NCBI RefSeq assembly: GCF_040250305.1
Contig: NZ_CP158190.1
Span: 5,116,001 to 5,180,000, forward strand
Origin: Peribacillus frigoritolerans
GTDB lineage: Bacteria > Bacillota > Bacilli > Bacillales > DSM-1321
Direction of reading: 5' to 3'
DNA length: 64,000 nt
The notes below the pieces were generated by a model, which saw only the letters and a program-made list of their open reading frames with translations, was not told the DNA's origin and did no database searches. A program made the position numbers and the translations under genes. This document shows positions 43,466-52,803 of this stretch, piece by piece. The stretch's first letter is position 1; every line of letters begins with the position of its first letter.

Positions 43466-43502
43466 AAAAAAAAGAACCGGATGTGAAAACACACCCGATC
43501 CA
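43466..43502 (-). terminator. Terminator after msrA
   Basis: On the minus strand ATCGGGTGTG and CACATCCGGT pair around TTTT with minor mismatches, followed by TTCTTTTTTT. Confidence 0.75.
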
Positions 43503-43504
43503 TT

Positions 43505-44026
43505 TCATTCACCATTCCAATGCTGGTCAATGAATTCATCGCGTCCCGATTTCGCACGGTCCGCTTTATAATCATCTTTGTTTTTTTTATGATAGCCTTG
43601 ATGGTATTCTTCGGCAGGGTAAAAGGTTTGGGCCGGAAGGATTTCCGTTACGATTGGTTTCTGGAACTTCCCGCTGGCCGCTACCTTTTCTTTCGCTTCA
43701 AGAGCCAGTTTTTCTTGAGCTTCATCATGATAGAAGACGGCCGTCCGATATTGGCTTCCTCTGTCATGGAATTGACCGCCATCGTCGGTTGGATCGATTT
43801 GCTGCCAATATAGCTCCAGCAATCTTTCATATGGAAATAACTGAGGATCGTAAGTGATTTCCACGACTTCATAATGCCCCGTAGTTCCCGTCTTCACTTC
43901 CTCATAAGTTGGGTTTTCAACACATCCTCCCGTATAACCGGATACGATCCCCCCAATCCCCGGTTGTTCTTCAAATGGTGTCACCATGCACCAAAAACAG
44001 CCTCCAGCAAATGTAGCCTTTTGCAT
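43505..44026 (-). CDS. msrA: Peptide methionine sulfoxide reductase A
   Basis: A 173-residue MsrA. The catalytic cysteine is C10 in FAGGCFWCM, followed by GYTGGCVENPTYEEV, a family landmark, and GSQYRTAVFYHDE near 95. It reduces the S-epimer of methionine sulfoxide in proteins. No msrB is fused or adjacent, whereas in B. subtilis msrA and msrB are neighbours. The start is either the ATG at 44026 or one three codons upstream at 44035; the first has the better spacing from AAGGGG. Confidence 0.95.
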   Translation of the reverse strand: MQKATFAGGCFWCMVTPFEEQPGIGGIVSGYTGGCVENPTYEEVKTGTTGHYEVVEITYDPQLFPYERLLELYWQQIDPTDDGGQFHDRGSQYRTAVFYHDEAQEKLALEAKEKVAASGKFQKPIVTEILPAQTFYPAEEYHQGYHKKNKDDYKADRAKSGRDEFIDQHWNGE

Positions 44027-44131
44027 AACGGTCATCCCCTTCCCTATATGTAATAAAAATTAATATACCATATTTCAATTCTGACACTGTGCTTTTTTGA
44101 TTTTCGAAGCCGCAAGGGATTTAACCTTTGA

Positions 44132-44740
44132 TCAATCCTTTGACCAGCCCTTTTCCTTGAATCTTACAATCGCTTCAACGCGGTTGCTCACATCCAATTT
44201 ATCGAGGATGACCGATATATAATTACGGACCGTTCCATTGGTCAGATAAAGCTGGCTTGCGATTTCCTTTGTGGTCTTACCATCTGCGATCAATTTGAGC
44301 ACTTGGCTCTCTCGTTCAGTCAACGGGTTTTCTTCTTCGAAAGCCATATCCACCAGCTCTGGGGCATAAATGCGCCGACCATCCATGATGACACGGATCG
44401 AGTTCGCCAGTTCCTCACTTGGGCTATCCTTCAGAAGATATCCGCCTACCTCGGCCTTTCTGGCTCTTTCAAAATACCCAGGACGTGCAAAGGTGGTCAA
44501 AATGATGACTTTGCATTGGTGGCCCTGCTCCTTGATCTCCTCCGCTACATCGAGTCCCGTTTTAACTGGCATTTCAATATCGGTTATGCAGATATCCGGC
44601 TTTAATTGATTGACGAGATTCATTGCTTCTTCCCCATTGCTCGCTTTTCCTACAACTTCCATATCACTTTCCAAATCAAGGATGGAACCCAGCGCGCCAA
44701 GCAGCATCCGCTGATCTTCGGCAATTACGATTCGAATCAA
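44132..44740 (-). CDS. desR: Response regulator DesR
   Basis: A 202-residue NarL/LuxR-type regulator. The phosphoacceptor is D54 in ICITDIEMPVKTG, and the C-terminal helix-turn-helix reads LTERESQVLKLIADGKTTKEI. Segments such as LGALGSILDLE, ILTTFARPGYF and GGYLLKDSPSEELANSIR match B. subtilis DesR. DesR, phosphorylated by DesK in the cold, activates the desaturase gene. The start is TTG at 44740 with AGGTGG 8 nt upstream; a GTG four codons earlier overlaps this site. Confidence 0.93.
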   Translation of the reverse strand: MIRIVIAEDQRMLLGALGSILDLESDMEVVGKASNGEEAMNLVNQLKPDICITDIEMPVKTGLDVAEEIKEQGHQCKVIILTTFARPGYFERARKAEVGGYLLKDSPSEELANSIRVIMDGRRIYAPELVDMAFEEENPLTERESQVLKLIADGKTTKEIASQLYLTNGTVRNYISVILDKLDVSNRVEAIVRFKEKGWSKD

Positions 44741-44752
44741 GGTTAATCCCAC

Positions 44753-45874
44753 CTATCCATTATTTTTTATAGCATTCGGAACCCTTATATAAAGTGTCGT
44801 TCCCTCTGTTGATTTAATATCCAGGCTGCCATTAACGAATTCGAGCCTTTCTTTCATTCCTTGAAGTCCATTGCCTTTAATATACTCTGATCTATGTGAA
44901 AGCCCCACTCCATTATCCTGTACTGTGATCGTCACTCCTGTTTGTAATTCTTCGATGACGATATTACAGCAGTCGGCACCGCTATGTTTGACGATATTGG
45001 TCACAGCTTCCTTCAAGCACATGCTCAAAACCGTTTCAACAAGCAATGGGGTATCTTGCAATTCCGTGGTCCCTTCCAACTTGAATTCTATCTCTGCCGC
45101 TTTCAATATTTGCTTGACCCGGATGATTTCATCGCTTAGCTTGGACCCACGCATTTCCGACACCATTTCACGTACTTCCTTGAGTGCCGTCCTCGCCGTT
45201 TGACGGATATCCTTGATTTCCTTCTTGGCCGTCTCCGGATTCAAATCGATCAATTTCCCTGCAAGGTCACTTTTCAAGCCGATCAAAGACAGCTTTTGTC
45301 CAAGTGTATCATGTAAGTCACGGGCAATCCGCTGACGTTCTTCCATTTTGCCAAGCTCTGATATTCTTTTATGAGCGTCCTCCAATTGTTCTTCCAGCAT
45401 GCCTCGTTTATTCCGATTATACGTGTTGAAAGGGAGCAGGATCACGCCTACCACACAAATGAGCATAAAGGGAAATTGCGAAAAGAAGGTAGGGTCTTTC
45501 ATTATGAAGCCAATATTGACAGACACGATGGTAGCCAATAGCTGGATCGAATATAATACGAAAAAGCCAACCTTATTTTGAACATTCCCAATAAAGAATG
45601 CCAAAAAGAGTGAAAAGTAAATGTAGCTGAAAAATATGGTCATCGATATGGAAATGATTATTTGTATCGCCGTCCATACGTATACGGGCCATCCCTTCGA
45701 AACGAATGAGAGACCATATGATATGAAAAACAAAATGATCATGACGATTCCAAAGACTATCTCCAACATCGAAGAGGATTTGAAGATGAAATAAAAAGGA
45801 AGGATACAAAAAATGATCCAGACATAAGGGCTCAGCCCTGTGTTTTTCGGAAAGATATGATACCAACTTTGCAT
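44753..45874 (-). CDS. desK: Thermosensor histidine kinase DesK
   Basis: A 373-residue kinase with four to five N-terminal membrane helices (residues 16-150), a coiled-coil linker, the phosphoacceptor H188 in RIARDLHDTLGQKLSLIGLK, and a HATPase region with EAVTNIVKHS and GNGLQGMKERLEF. Residue numbering of the histidine equals that of B. subtilis DesK. It senses membrane thickness or fluidity. It lies between the desaturase gene and desR, as in B. subtilis, and is separated from the desaturase by a terminator. Confidence 0.94.
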   Translation of the reverse strand: MQSWYHIFPKNTGLSPYVWIIFCILPFYFIFKSSSMLEIVFGIVMIILFFISYGLSFVSKGWPVYVWTAIQIIISISMTIFFSYIYFSLFLAFFIGNVQNKVGFFVLYSIQLLATIVSVNIGFIMKDPTFFSQFPFMLICVVGVILLPFNTYNRNKRGMLEEQLEDAHKRISELGKMEERQRIARDLHDTLGQKLSLIGLKSDLAGKLIDLNPETAKKEIKDIRQTARTALKEVREMVSEMRGSKLSDEIIRVKQILKAAEIEFKLEGTTELQDTPLLVETVLSMCLKEAVTNIVKHSGADCCNIVIEELQTGVTITVQDNGVGLSHRSEYIKGNGLQGMKERLEFVNGSLDIKSTEGTTLYIRVPNAIKNNG

Positions 45875-45922
45875 GGCGCCGCCTCTATTTCTTTTTATCC
45901 TAGTATATACTAATGAGTTTCA

Positions 45923-45960
45923 TCAAAAAACCATCCAATGGGAATCGAATGGTTTTTTGA
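45923..45960 (-). terminator. Terminator between des and desK
   Basis: AAAACCATCC..GGAATCGAATGGTTTT-type arms (AAACCATYC/GAATGGTTT) form a stem with a mismatch, flanked by A-run and T-run, so it can work in both directions. It ends the des transcript just ahead of desK. Confidence 0.7.
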
Positions 45961-45968
45961 TGAACTAT

Positions 45969-47021
45969 TTATTTTTCTTGAAGACTTGGACGTTTATTAT
46001 TGATTTCCACCTTAGATTTTGTTTCATTTAGACGTTCCTTAATCTCTTTAAAACTTACAAACGTCTTGTTTTCGCCATCATAAAGGCGGAAGCGAAGCGA
46101 TTTTAAACTTGAACTAAGGGTGATTGTCGTTGCCTGCTGCAATGGCAGGGTGGAATCATGGACTTTTTCCAAGTTATAGTTTGGCACTCTTGGACTAAGA
46201 TGATGCACGTGGTGGAAACCGATATTACCGGTTACCCATTGCAAAACCTTTGGAAGTTTATAATAAGAACTTCCATCGATGGCAGCCTTCACGTAATCCC
46301 ATTCAGATTCCTCTTCGAAATAAGAATCTTCGAACTGATGCTGTACATAAAACAGCCAGATGCCCAGTGATCCCGTTACAAAAAGCATCGGTACCTGAAT
46401 CATCAGGAATGCCTGCCATCCGATAGCCAAGCATAAAAGACCATAAATTGTCACGATTGAAGCATTTGTCAAATACGTATTCATCCGTTCTTTCTTTTTA
46501 GCGCCCTTTTTATTCAGACGGTTCGATACAAGAAATAGATAAAATGGACCCAATCCAAACATGACGATCGGATTTCTATATAAACGGTAAGCAAGACGCC
46601 CCCAGAATGAAGCGGCGATATATTCATCAACGGTCATGACCCAAATATCCCCTGTACCGCGTTTGTTTAAATTACTGCTCGTTGCATGATGTATGGAGTG
46701 GCTATGCTTCCATTGCTCATACGGAAATAATGTGACGATTCCACTGATTGTACCCAGGATGCTATTCGCTTTCCTGCTTTTGAAAAACGACTGATGACAG
46801 CAATCATGGAAGATGATGAAAATCCTGATTACAAACCCTGAAGCCAATACGGCAAATGCAAGGGTCAGCCAGTATGAGATGGTTAAGCTCTGATAAGCTA
46901 AAAACCATAACAGGAAAAATGGCGGAAATGTATTTATGAGCTGTTTCACGCTTGATTTAGTATTGGATTTTTCAAAAGGGGCAATATCTTTTCTCAATTG
47001 TTTTTGATTATGGTTACTCAT
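45969..47021 (-). CDS. des: Membrane fatty acid desaturase
   Basis: A 350-residue membrane desaturase (B. subtilis Des has 352). Its three histidine boxes are HDCCH at 72-76, HSHSIHH at 106-112, and HHVHH at 270-274, which hold the diiron centre. It introduces a cis double bond into membrane phospholipid acyl chains after cold shock. Four membrane spans are visible. It is located beside desK and desR, and its promoter region has repeated GTCAT/ATGAC blocks consistent with DesR binding. Confidence 0.94.
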   Translation of the reverse strand: MSNHNQKQLRKDIAPFEKSNTKSSVKQLINTFPPFFLLWFLAYQSLTISYWLTLAFAVLASGFVIRIFIIFHDCCHQSFFKSRKANSILGTISGIVTLFPYEQWKHSHSIHHATSSNLNKRGTGDIWVMTVDEYIAASFWGRLAYRLYRNPIVMFGLGPFYLFLVSNRLNKKGAKKKERMNTYLTNASIVTIYGLLCLAIGWQAFLMIQVPMLFVTGSLGIWLFYVQHQFEDSYFEEESEWDYVKAAIDGSSYYKLPKVLQWVTGNIGFHHVHHLSPRVPNYNLEKVHDSTLPLQQATTITLSSSLKSLRFRLYDGENKTFVSFKEIKERLNETKSKVEINNKRPSLQEK

Positions 47022-47095
47022 GTTTTCCTCCTCTTAAAATATATGGAGTGTTTGAATGTATTAATTCGAAAAACGATGTCGGTATCTCTGCTTTA

Positions 47096-47162
47096 AGTAT
47101 AGGATTAATAACCGATTTTCTATAGTCATAAACGTCATTATCCCTGCCATGACACTTGTCAT
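47096..47162 (-). promoter_or_regulatory. Probable DesR-activated promoter of des
   Basis: On the minus strand ATGACAAGTGTCAT (47162-47149) is a palindrome, followed by further ATGAC blocks at 47138-47134 and 47129-47125. A -10 hexamer TATACT is at 47101-47096, with no recognisable -35 at the right distance. A weak -35 preceded by repeats is the pattern of an activator-dependent promoter. Confidence 0.6.
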
Positions 47163-47287
47163 ATACTTGTCTGCCTCAAAACTATTCACACGTATTTTTT
47201 CCTCATTCATCATTTTTACACTTAAAAAAACGATGAATTCCCATCAATCTGATTCCAAGAAAAAGCCTTACATTTATTCGAGCAAAT

Positions 47288-47313
47288 AAAAAAAGATCCG
47301 CCGCTTGGCGAAC
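47288..47313 (-). terminator. Terminator after CitT-like regulator gene
   Basis: On the minus strand GGTTCGCC and GGCGGATC pair (two wobble pairs) around AAGC and run into TTTTTTT. Confidence 0.75.
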
Positions 47314-47317
47314 CCAT

Positions 47318-48025
47318 TTAAATCTTGATGGCATAAACCCGTTCAGGACGTCCTACCGTGCCATATGTTAAATCGGCATCAATTTTTTCCTCTGACATCA
47401 AGTGCTCCAGATAACGCCTTGCCGTTGTCCTGCTCACACCGATTTCCTTTGCCACTATTTCGGCAGTTAACCCCGGGGAGGATTTCCCCAACACAACCAT
47501 CACCTTCTCCAAAGTCATCCGATCGATCCCTTTTGGCAGTGAAGTCTGTTCCCTCTCTTTTTCTTTCATTTCCTTTCGCAAAAGCTTATCCACCTGTTGC
47601 TGCGTTACGGGAAAATTGCCCTCTTCCAATTCAGACAGCTTAATGTGATACTCTTGATATCGGCGTAAGGACTGCTTGAAACGTTCAAATGCGACAGGCT
47701 TGATAATATAATCAAATATGCCGATTTTGATGGCTTCCTGGACTTTTTCGATTTCTTTAGCCGCCGTAATCATGATGACATCCATTTGTTTGCTTTGCTG
47801 CTTGATTTCTTTCAGGATATCGAGCCCATTCATATCCGGAAAATACATATCGAGCAGCAATAGATCCGGCTGCATGATTTCGATGAAGCTTTTAGCCTCG
47901 TCATAGCTTGACGCGATTCCGATCGTTTGAAACCCCTCAAGCTTTTCGATGAATAGCTTTTGTATCTCCGCAATCCGCAGGTCATCTTCTACGATCAGAA
48001 CTTCTATATCGCGATTGGCCATCAT
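47318..48025 (-). CDS. Response regulator, CitT/DctR (CitB) family
   Basis: A 235-residue regulator. The receiver domain has phosphoacceptor D59 in LLLLDMYFPDMNG, and the C-terminal helix-turn-helix carries LTAEIVAKEIGVSRTTARRYLEHL near 190 in two halves, LTAEIVAKEIGVS and RTTARRYLEHL. This family controls citrate and C4-dicarboxylate uptake. Its ATG overlaps the kinase stop (ATGA). With the kinase it most likely regulates the tctCBA transporter upstream in the same direction. Confidence 0.88.
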   Translation of the reverse strand: MMANRDIEVLIVEDDLRIAEIQKLFIEKLEGFQTIGIASSYDEAKSFIEIMQPDLLLLDMYFPDMNGLDILKEIKQQSKQMDVIMITAAKEIEKVQEAIKIGIFDYIIKPVAFERFKQSLRRYQEYHIKLSELEEGNFPVTQQQVDKLLRKEMKEKEREQTSLPKGIDRMTLEKVMVVLGKSSPGLTAEIVAKEIGVSRTTARRYLEHLMSEEKIDADLTYGTVGRPERVYAIKI

Positions 48026-49614
48026 TTCATCCCCCCTCTGTTTTTTGGTATAGCTACGGTAAAAATCGTATATTCCCCTTCTTCAGTCGAAAAAGTGATA
48101 TATCCCCCTAATCCATCAATCGCTTCCTGAACAAGGCTCAAACCTATTCCTGAATTGGTTTGATGGCTTTTCGTCGTAAAACCGTCCTGGAAAATCAGTT
48201 CGGTAACATCTGGGTTCATCCCTTTTCCATTATCTTCAACCTCTATGATCAACTCTTTACCCAAGTCCGTGACGAACAACGATACCCTTTTTTCCTCCCT
48301 TTCGTTTTCCCGCACAGCTTCGAAGGCATTATTGATGAGATTTCCGATGATCGTCACCAATAAATCCCGATCTATTTCGGACGGAATATCTTTAAAACTG
48401 CTTTCTCTATCGATGGTAAAATCAATTTTCAGCTCGCTGGCTAAACTTACCTTCCCTAAGATGAACCCCGCAATGATCGGATCAGGTACTTCCTTCATCA
48501 GAAAGTGAATGAAACCTTGGGTGACATCGACTTCCTTCGATATGAAATCCATCGCTTCTTTATATGAACCGAGTTGAATCAAGCCTAGCAGTGTATAAAG
48601 CCGATTCGAATATTCATGTGTCTGAGCCCTCAGCCCCTCTGCATACGCCTTTACATGTGACAGTTCCTGAAGGAGATTGGATAGTTCCGATTTATTTCTC
48701 AAACTTGCAACTGCACCGATGATTTCACCCTGTCCATTCAAAATGGGAATCCGGCTTGCCAAAAAAACTTCACCGTCAATCATGAATTCCTGGTCATATT
48801 CGGCACGTGCCGTGCTGACTACATCAAGCAAATGTGTATGCGTTAAGACTTCTTCGATTTTTTGCCCGCGAAGCATGACGTCTTTAGGTATATGAAGGAT
48901 TTTATGCGCCGTTTCATTGACGACCGTGATTTTCCCATGAACATCAATGGCAATGATGCCTTCATGAATGGATTCCAAAATGGCATGCTTTTCTTGAAAC
49001 ATCCAGGCGATCTCTTTCGGCTCCAGACCCAATATCGCCTTTTTTATATTGAATGAAATGAAAAAGGCCACCAACAAACCGCCGATTAATATAAAAGAGA
49101 TGATCAAGACGATCTTTCTTTGTATACTGGACACTTCTTTTTCAATATCATCCTGAAGGTAGCCAACGGAGACGACACCAATGACCTTTTCATTGGCGAT
49201 TATCGGGGATTTCCCCCTAATGGAAGGTCCCAATGTGCCAGTGGACTCCGTGATGATGGATTTCCCATCCCAAACCTCGGCGTTATCTCCCCCAACCATT
49301 TTCTTCCCGATCAAGTTTGGATTTGGATGGGACAACCGTGTTTCATTCTCATCTCCTATTACTATGAATTCCGCATCGATCTGCCTGCGAATTCTTTCCG
49401 CGATGGGCTGGATGATTACAGAAGGATTATCCGTTCGAAAAGCTTGTTTAATTTCAGGCAGTAAAGAAACGGTCTGGGCAACCGACAATGCTTTTTCCCC
49501 TGTTTCCTGCTTCAGGTTATTTTCCAGTATATTTATGAAAATAACTTCAAAGATTCCACCCATTAAGATGATTAACGTACAGATGCCCAGCATCAACTTG
49601 GTGTGTAAACGCAT
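48022..49614 (-). CDS. Sensor histidine kinase, CitS/DcuS family
   Basis: A 530-residue kinase with two membrane helices (residues 8-28 and 168-190) around a single-Cache/PDC citrate-type sensor. A PAS domain follows (IHEGIIAIDVHGKITVVNETAHKIL, here IHEGIIAIDVHG), then the phosphoacceptor histidine in LRAQTHEYSNRLYTLLGL near 340 and a HATPase domain with GNLINNAFEAV and GIGLSLVQEA. It resembles B. subtilis CitS. The ligand is probably a tri- or dicarboxylate, as suggested by the adjoining transporter operon. Confidence 0.88.
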   Translation of the reverse strand: MRLHTKLMLGICTLIILMGGIFEVIFINILENNLKQETGEKALSVAQTVSLLPEIKQAFRTDNPSVIIQPIAERIRRQIDAEFIVIGDENETRLSHPNPNLIGKKMVGGDNAEVWDGKSIITESTGTLGPSIRGKSPIIANEKVIGVVSVGYLQDDIEKEVSSIQRKIVLIISFILIGGLLVAFFISFNIKKAILGLEPKEIAWMFQEKHAILESIHEGIIAIDVHGKITVVNETAHKILHIPKDVMLRGQKIEEVLTHTHLLDVVSTARAEYDQEFMIDGEVFLASRIPILNGQGEIIGAVASLRNKSELSNLLQELSHVKAYAEGLRAQTHEYSNRLYTLLGLIQLGSYKEAMDFISKEVDVTQGFIHFLMKEVPDPIIAGFILGKVSLASELKIDFTIDRESSFKDIPSEIDRDLLVTIIGNLINNAFEAVRENEREEKRVSLFVTDLGKELIIEVEDNGKGMNPDVTELIFQDGFTTKSHQTNSGIGLSLVQEAIDGLGGYITFSTEEGEYTIFTVAIPKNRGGMK

Positions 49615-49639
49615 TCAATCACCTCTACTTACATCATAT

Positions 49640-49673
49640 AAAAAATAACCCCTTTAAAAAAGGGGTTATTTCG
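49640..49673. terminator. Bidirectional terminator between tctA and kinase gene
   Basis: AAATAACCCCTTT and AAAGGGGTTATTT form a perfect 13-bp stem flanked by A and T. It separates the transporter operon from the two-component genes. Confidence 0.8.
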
Positions 49674-49693
49674 CAACATTCAGAAAATATCGA

Positions 49694-51220
49694 TTAACCT
49701 TCAATATTGATGACAACATCCTTCCCTCTCTTCTTAAGTAAAACCGGAATGAGCAGCCATAATGCCGTTACGATCAGGAATGTCAGCGAAAGCGGCCGAG
49801 TGAAAAACAAACTGTAATCCCCATCGGATATTGTCAGTGCCCTGCGCATATTATTTTCTATCATCGGTCCTAAAACCAGGCCTAATACCAACGGGGCGAT
49901 TGGATAATCATTTTTACTTAAGAAATATCCCAAGATCCCGCATCCTAGTAATAGCAATAAATCATAAGTCGATACTTGTACCGCATAAACACCAAAAATG
50001 GAAATCGCGATAATGATCGGAATCAAATATTTCTTTGGCGTTTCAATGATTTTCGCAAAAACCTTAACGAGTGGGAGATTAAGGATGAGGAGCATCAGAT
50101 TCCCGATGAACATGCTGGCGATAAGCCCCCAAGCCACCTGGGGATGGTCCTCGAATAATAATGGACCTGGCTGAACATTGTACATCATGAGCGCACCCAT
50201 TAAAATCGCCGTTGTACCGGAACCTGGAATTCCCAGCGTCAATAATGGTATCATCGCTCCGCCAGAAGCCGCATTATTGGCCGTTTCAGGACCAGCCACA
50301 CCAGCGATCGCCCCTGTACCGAATCTCCCAGGTTTTTTTGAAATCCGTTTTTCCATAAGGTATGAGAAGAAGGAAGCAAGAGTGGCCCCTGCACCTGGCA
50401 GAATTCCTACAAAGAAACCTAAGAGCGATCCCCTCGCAATCGGCCCCGCAGATTCCTTGAATTCTTCTTTGGAAGGAATCAAATTATTGATCTTTGCAAT
50501 TTCCCCATCATCCTCGTCTTTTTCCAAGATTGTCTTGAATACTTCCCCAAGGGCGAATAGACCCACTGCGATCGTCAGGAATTCGACCCCTTGATACAGC
50601 CAAGGAATGTCGAATGTAAAACGGGCGATTCCGGATACATTATCGATGCCTATCGTCCCGATCAACAAACCGCAAACCGTCATGATCAGTGCCTTTGTTA
50701 CGGATTTTCCCGCGAGGCCGCTGACTGCCGCCAACCCTAGAAGCATGAGCGAAAAATACTCAGCCGGACCGAATTTAATGGCAATCGTCGATAATGGCTG
50801 AGCCAAGGCAATCATGGCGACAAGGGTGACGATCCCTCCGACGAAGGAACCGATTGCCGAAATCGATAAAGCACTCCCTGCTCTTCCCTTCTTGGCCATT
50901 TGGTAGCCATCCAGTGTGGTGACGACAGAAGAAGATTCACCAGGTGTATTCAATAGGATTGAAGTTGTCGATCCTCCATACATCGCTCCATAATAAACAC
51001 CTGCGAGTAAAATGATGGCGCTTGTTGCCGCTTGCTCTGGGGGAAGTCCCCCTGTAATCGAAGCGGTTACCGGAATTAAAAGTGCCACACCGCTCATCGG
51101 CCCGATCCCCGGCAAAACGCCGACTGCCGTACCGATCAATACTCCGACAAATGCAAAAAGTATATTATACCAGGTTAGTGCCGTTTCAAAACCATGCATT
51201 AAATAATCAAAAGTGCCCAC
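49694..51220 (-). CDS. tctA: Tripartite tricarboxylate transporter large membrane subunit TctA
   Basis: A 508-residue polytopic protein with about 12 helices. It has the TctA patterns GVLPGIGPMSGVALLIPVT near 32, GSTTSILLNTPGESSSVVTTLDG near 84 (as GSTTSILLNTPGES), and the repeat-related GILPGAGATLASFFSYLMEK near 290, plus GIPGSGTTAILMGAL. It forms the cation-coupled channel of a TctABC system for citrate or related carboxylates. It is the last gene of tctC-tctB-tctA. Confidence 0.92.
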   Translation of the reverse strand: MGTFDYLMHGFETALTWYNILFAFVGVLIGTAVGVLPGIGPMSGVALLIPVTASITGGLPPEQAATSAIILLAGVYYGAMYGGSTTSILLNTPGESSSVVTTLDGYQMAKKGRAGSALSISAIGSFVGGIVTLVAMIALAQPLSTIAIKFGPAEYFSLMLLGLAAVSGLAGKSVTKALIMTVCGLLIGTIGIDNVSGIARFTFDIPWLYQGVEFLTIAVGLFALGEVFKTILEKDEDDGEIAKINNLIPSKEEFKESAGPIARGSLLGFFVGILPGAGATLASFFSYLMEKRISKKPGRFGTGAIAGVAGPETANNAASGGAMIPLLTLGIPGSGTTAILMGALMMYNVQPGPLLFEDHPQVAWGLIASMFIGNLMLLILNLPLVKVFAKIIETPKKYLIPIIIAISIFGVYAVQVSTYDLLLLLGCGILGYFLSKNDYPIAPLVLGLVLGPMIENNMRRALTISDGDYSLFFTRPLSLTFLIVTALWLLIPVLLKKRGKDVVINIEG

Positions 51221-51238
51221 TTCACATCCCCCTTCCTT

Positions 51239-51694
51239 TTATGAAAACCAGATTGGCCACCCCGGCAGTGTTCCCTTTAACACATTCACGAATAAATAAT
51301 AGATGATTCCGGAAAATCCTGCGGAAATGATGAGCGATGTCACCCACTTATTTCGTTCCATCGTTTGGAAGCAAACAAACAAAAACAGAAAGGTCGTAAT
51401 GACATATCCTATCGTTTCCAATGTCAAAATATAAATCAAGGTGGAGAGCAGAATGATGATAAAGGGTTTATATTGCAGCTTCTCTTTACGTGATTCCTGC
51501 CCCTTGCCCCGAAATGCCTCATAGAACAGGCGAATACTTAAAAGAGAAAGAACGAGCCCCAATACAAATGGGAAAATGTCCGGTCCTACCGAACTTCCAT
51601 AAGAAGAACTGGCCAGTTTCCTGCTTCCTATCATAAACAGCACTCCGACAGCCAGAAAGGCTACAGAAGCAAAGCGATCAAATTTAACATCCAT
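51239..51694 (-). CDS. tctB: Tripartite tricarboxylate transporter small membrane subunit TctB
   Basis: A 151-residue protein with four membrane helices, the usual TctB size. The opening RFASVAFLAVGVLFMIGSRKL and the segment GPDIFPFVLGLVLSLLSIRL are recognisable. It supports TctA assembly. The start at 51694 has GGAGGG 8 nt upstream. It is 18 bp ahead of tctA and 57 bp after tctC. Confidence 0.88.
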   Translation of the reverse strand: MDVKFDRFASVAFLAVGVLFMIGSRKLASSSYGSSVGPDIFPFVLGLVLSLLSIRLFYEAFRGKGQESRKEKLQYKPFIIILLSTLIYILTLETIGYVITTFLFLFVCFQTMERNKWVTSLIISAGFSGIIYYLFVNVLKGTLPGWPIWFS

Positions 51695-51719
51695 CACAAT
51701 CCCTCCATTTCAGAAAATA

Positions 51720-51749
51720 AGAAGAAGGTGAAAGCACCCCCTTCTTCTC
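51720..51749 (-). terminator. Hairpin after tctC
   Basis: GAAGAAGGTG and CCCCTTCTTC pair (minor mismatches) right after the tctC stop codon but before the T-rich TTATTTTC. Placed between tctC and tctB start, it may partly terminate, giving more binding protein than membrane subunits. Confidence 0.5.
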
Positions 51750-51751
51750 GA

Positions 51752-52774
51752 TTATTTTTCCATACCCAAAGCTTCCAATAATTGCTGCACCTGTTTCTCC
51801 TGTTCTTCTAAAAACTTGCTGAATTCTTCACTATTTTTATATTCTTGTTCCCATCCCTGCACTTCCACTTCCTTTTTCCATTCAGAAGTTTCAACTAGCT
51901 TCTCAATGGTTCCGTCCCAAAAGGTTTTCGCTTCACCAGACATATTCTGAGGTCCAAAAACGCCTCTCCAAATCGTGAATTCAGCATCAACACCTTGTTC
52001 CTTTGCAGTAGGTATGTCTTTAAGATCCCCACCTAAACGTTCAGTCGAGGTTACGGCCAACACTCTAATCTTTCCTGCTTTTAAAAATTCCCTGACACTG
52101 GATGCATCCGTTCCGATCACATCCGCATTTCCGCCAAGCAATGCCGTAATCGCTTCCCCGCCACCGTCGTACGAAACGTATTTAAGTTCGGTTGGATTCA
52201 AGCCATATTCATAGGCTGGAAGAATGGAAATCAAATGATCCATGGATCCCGGAGCCGATCCTCCTGCAAAGGTCAACTTACGCGGATCTTTTTTCACCGC
52301 TTCCAGCACTGATTTCAAATCCTTGAATTCAGAATCCGCCTTTACCACTATCGCCCCATAATCCTTAGTCAGCTGCGCCAAAGGAGTCGTATTTTTATAT
52401 CCATAAGGACTGTTGCCTTCTTTTTTAAGGTTATTGATGATGACAGGCGGTGAATTTACGAACAGCATGTCATTGTTATCCGCTTGCTGTGTTGCATAAT
52501 CCGCCATGAAGACAGCGCCCCCGCCACCGGGTTTGTTTTCGACGGTTAATGGCTGGTTCACCAGTTTTGTCTCACCCAAGACCTTTGTAAATGAACGGGC
52601 GGTTAGATCCCATCCCCCGCCTGCGCCCGATGGAGCAACGACCGTTATCGCTTTTTTCGGATAACCTGTACTTTCTTTCTTTTCTCCTGATGTACCCGAA
52701 CTGCTGCATGCACCTAAACTTAAAGCTAACGAACCCGCTAATATGACCGCTGAAATCTTTTTACGAGAAAACAT
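51752..52774 (-). CDS. tctC: Tripartite tricarboxylate transporter binding lipoprotein TctC
   Basis: A 340-residue extracytoplasmic binding protein of the Bug/TctC family. The signal peptide ends in LSLGAC (cysteine 23). Family segments include GYPKKAITVVAPSGAGGGWDLTAR (as ITVVAPSGAGGGWDLTAR), NKPGGGGAVFM, and AGGSAPGSMDHL near 175. Binding proteins of this type capture citrate or other carboxylates. It is the first and probably most expressed gene of the operon. A cre-like site lies just ahead of it. Confidence 0.9.
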   Translation of the reverse strand: MFSRKKISAVILAGSLALSLGACSSSGTSGEKKESTGYPKKAITVVAPSGAGGGWDLTARSFTKVLGETKLVNQPLTVENKPGGGGAVFMADYATQQADNNDMLFVNSPPVIINNLKKEGNSPYGYKNTTPLAQLTKDYGAIVVKADSEFKDLKSVLEAVKKDPRKLTFAGGSAPGSMDHLISILPAYEYGLNPTELKYVSYDGGGEAITALLGGNADVIGTDASSVREFLKAGKIRVLAVTSTERLGGDLKDIPTAKEQGVDAEFTIWRGVFGPQNMSGEAKTFWDGTIEKLVETSEWKKEVEVQGWEQEYKNSEEFSKFLEEQEKQVQQLLEALGMEK

Positions 52775-52787
52775 AATAATCCCCCTT

Positions 52788-52803
52788 TTGAAAGCGTTTT
52801 CTT
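52788..52803 (-). promoter_or_regulatory. CcpA cre-like site upstream of tctC
   Basis: TTGAAAGCGTTTTCTT matches the cre consensus WTGNNARCGNWWWCAW at all but one defined position. It lies 14 bp from the tctC start, where bound CcpA would act as a block to transcription, so the transporter is probably repressed by preferred sugars. Confidence 0.72.
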
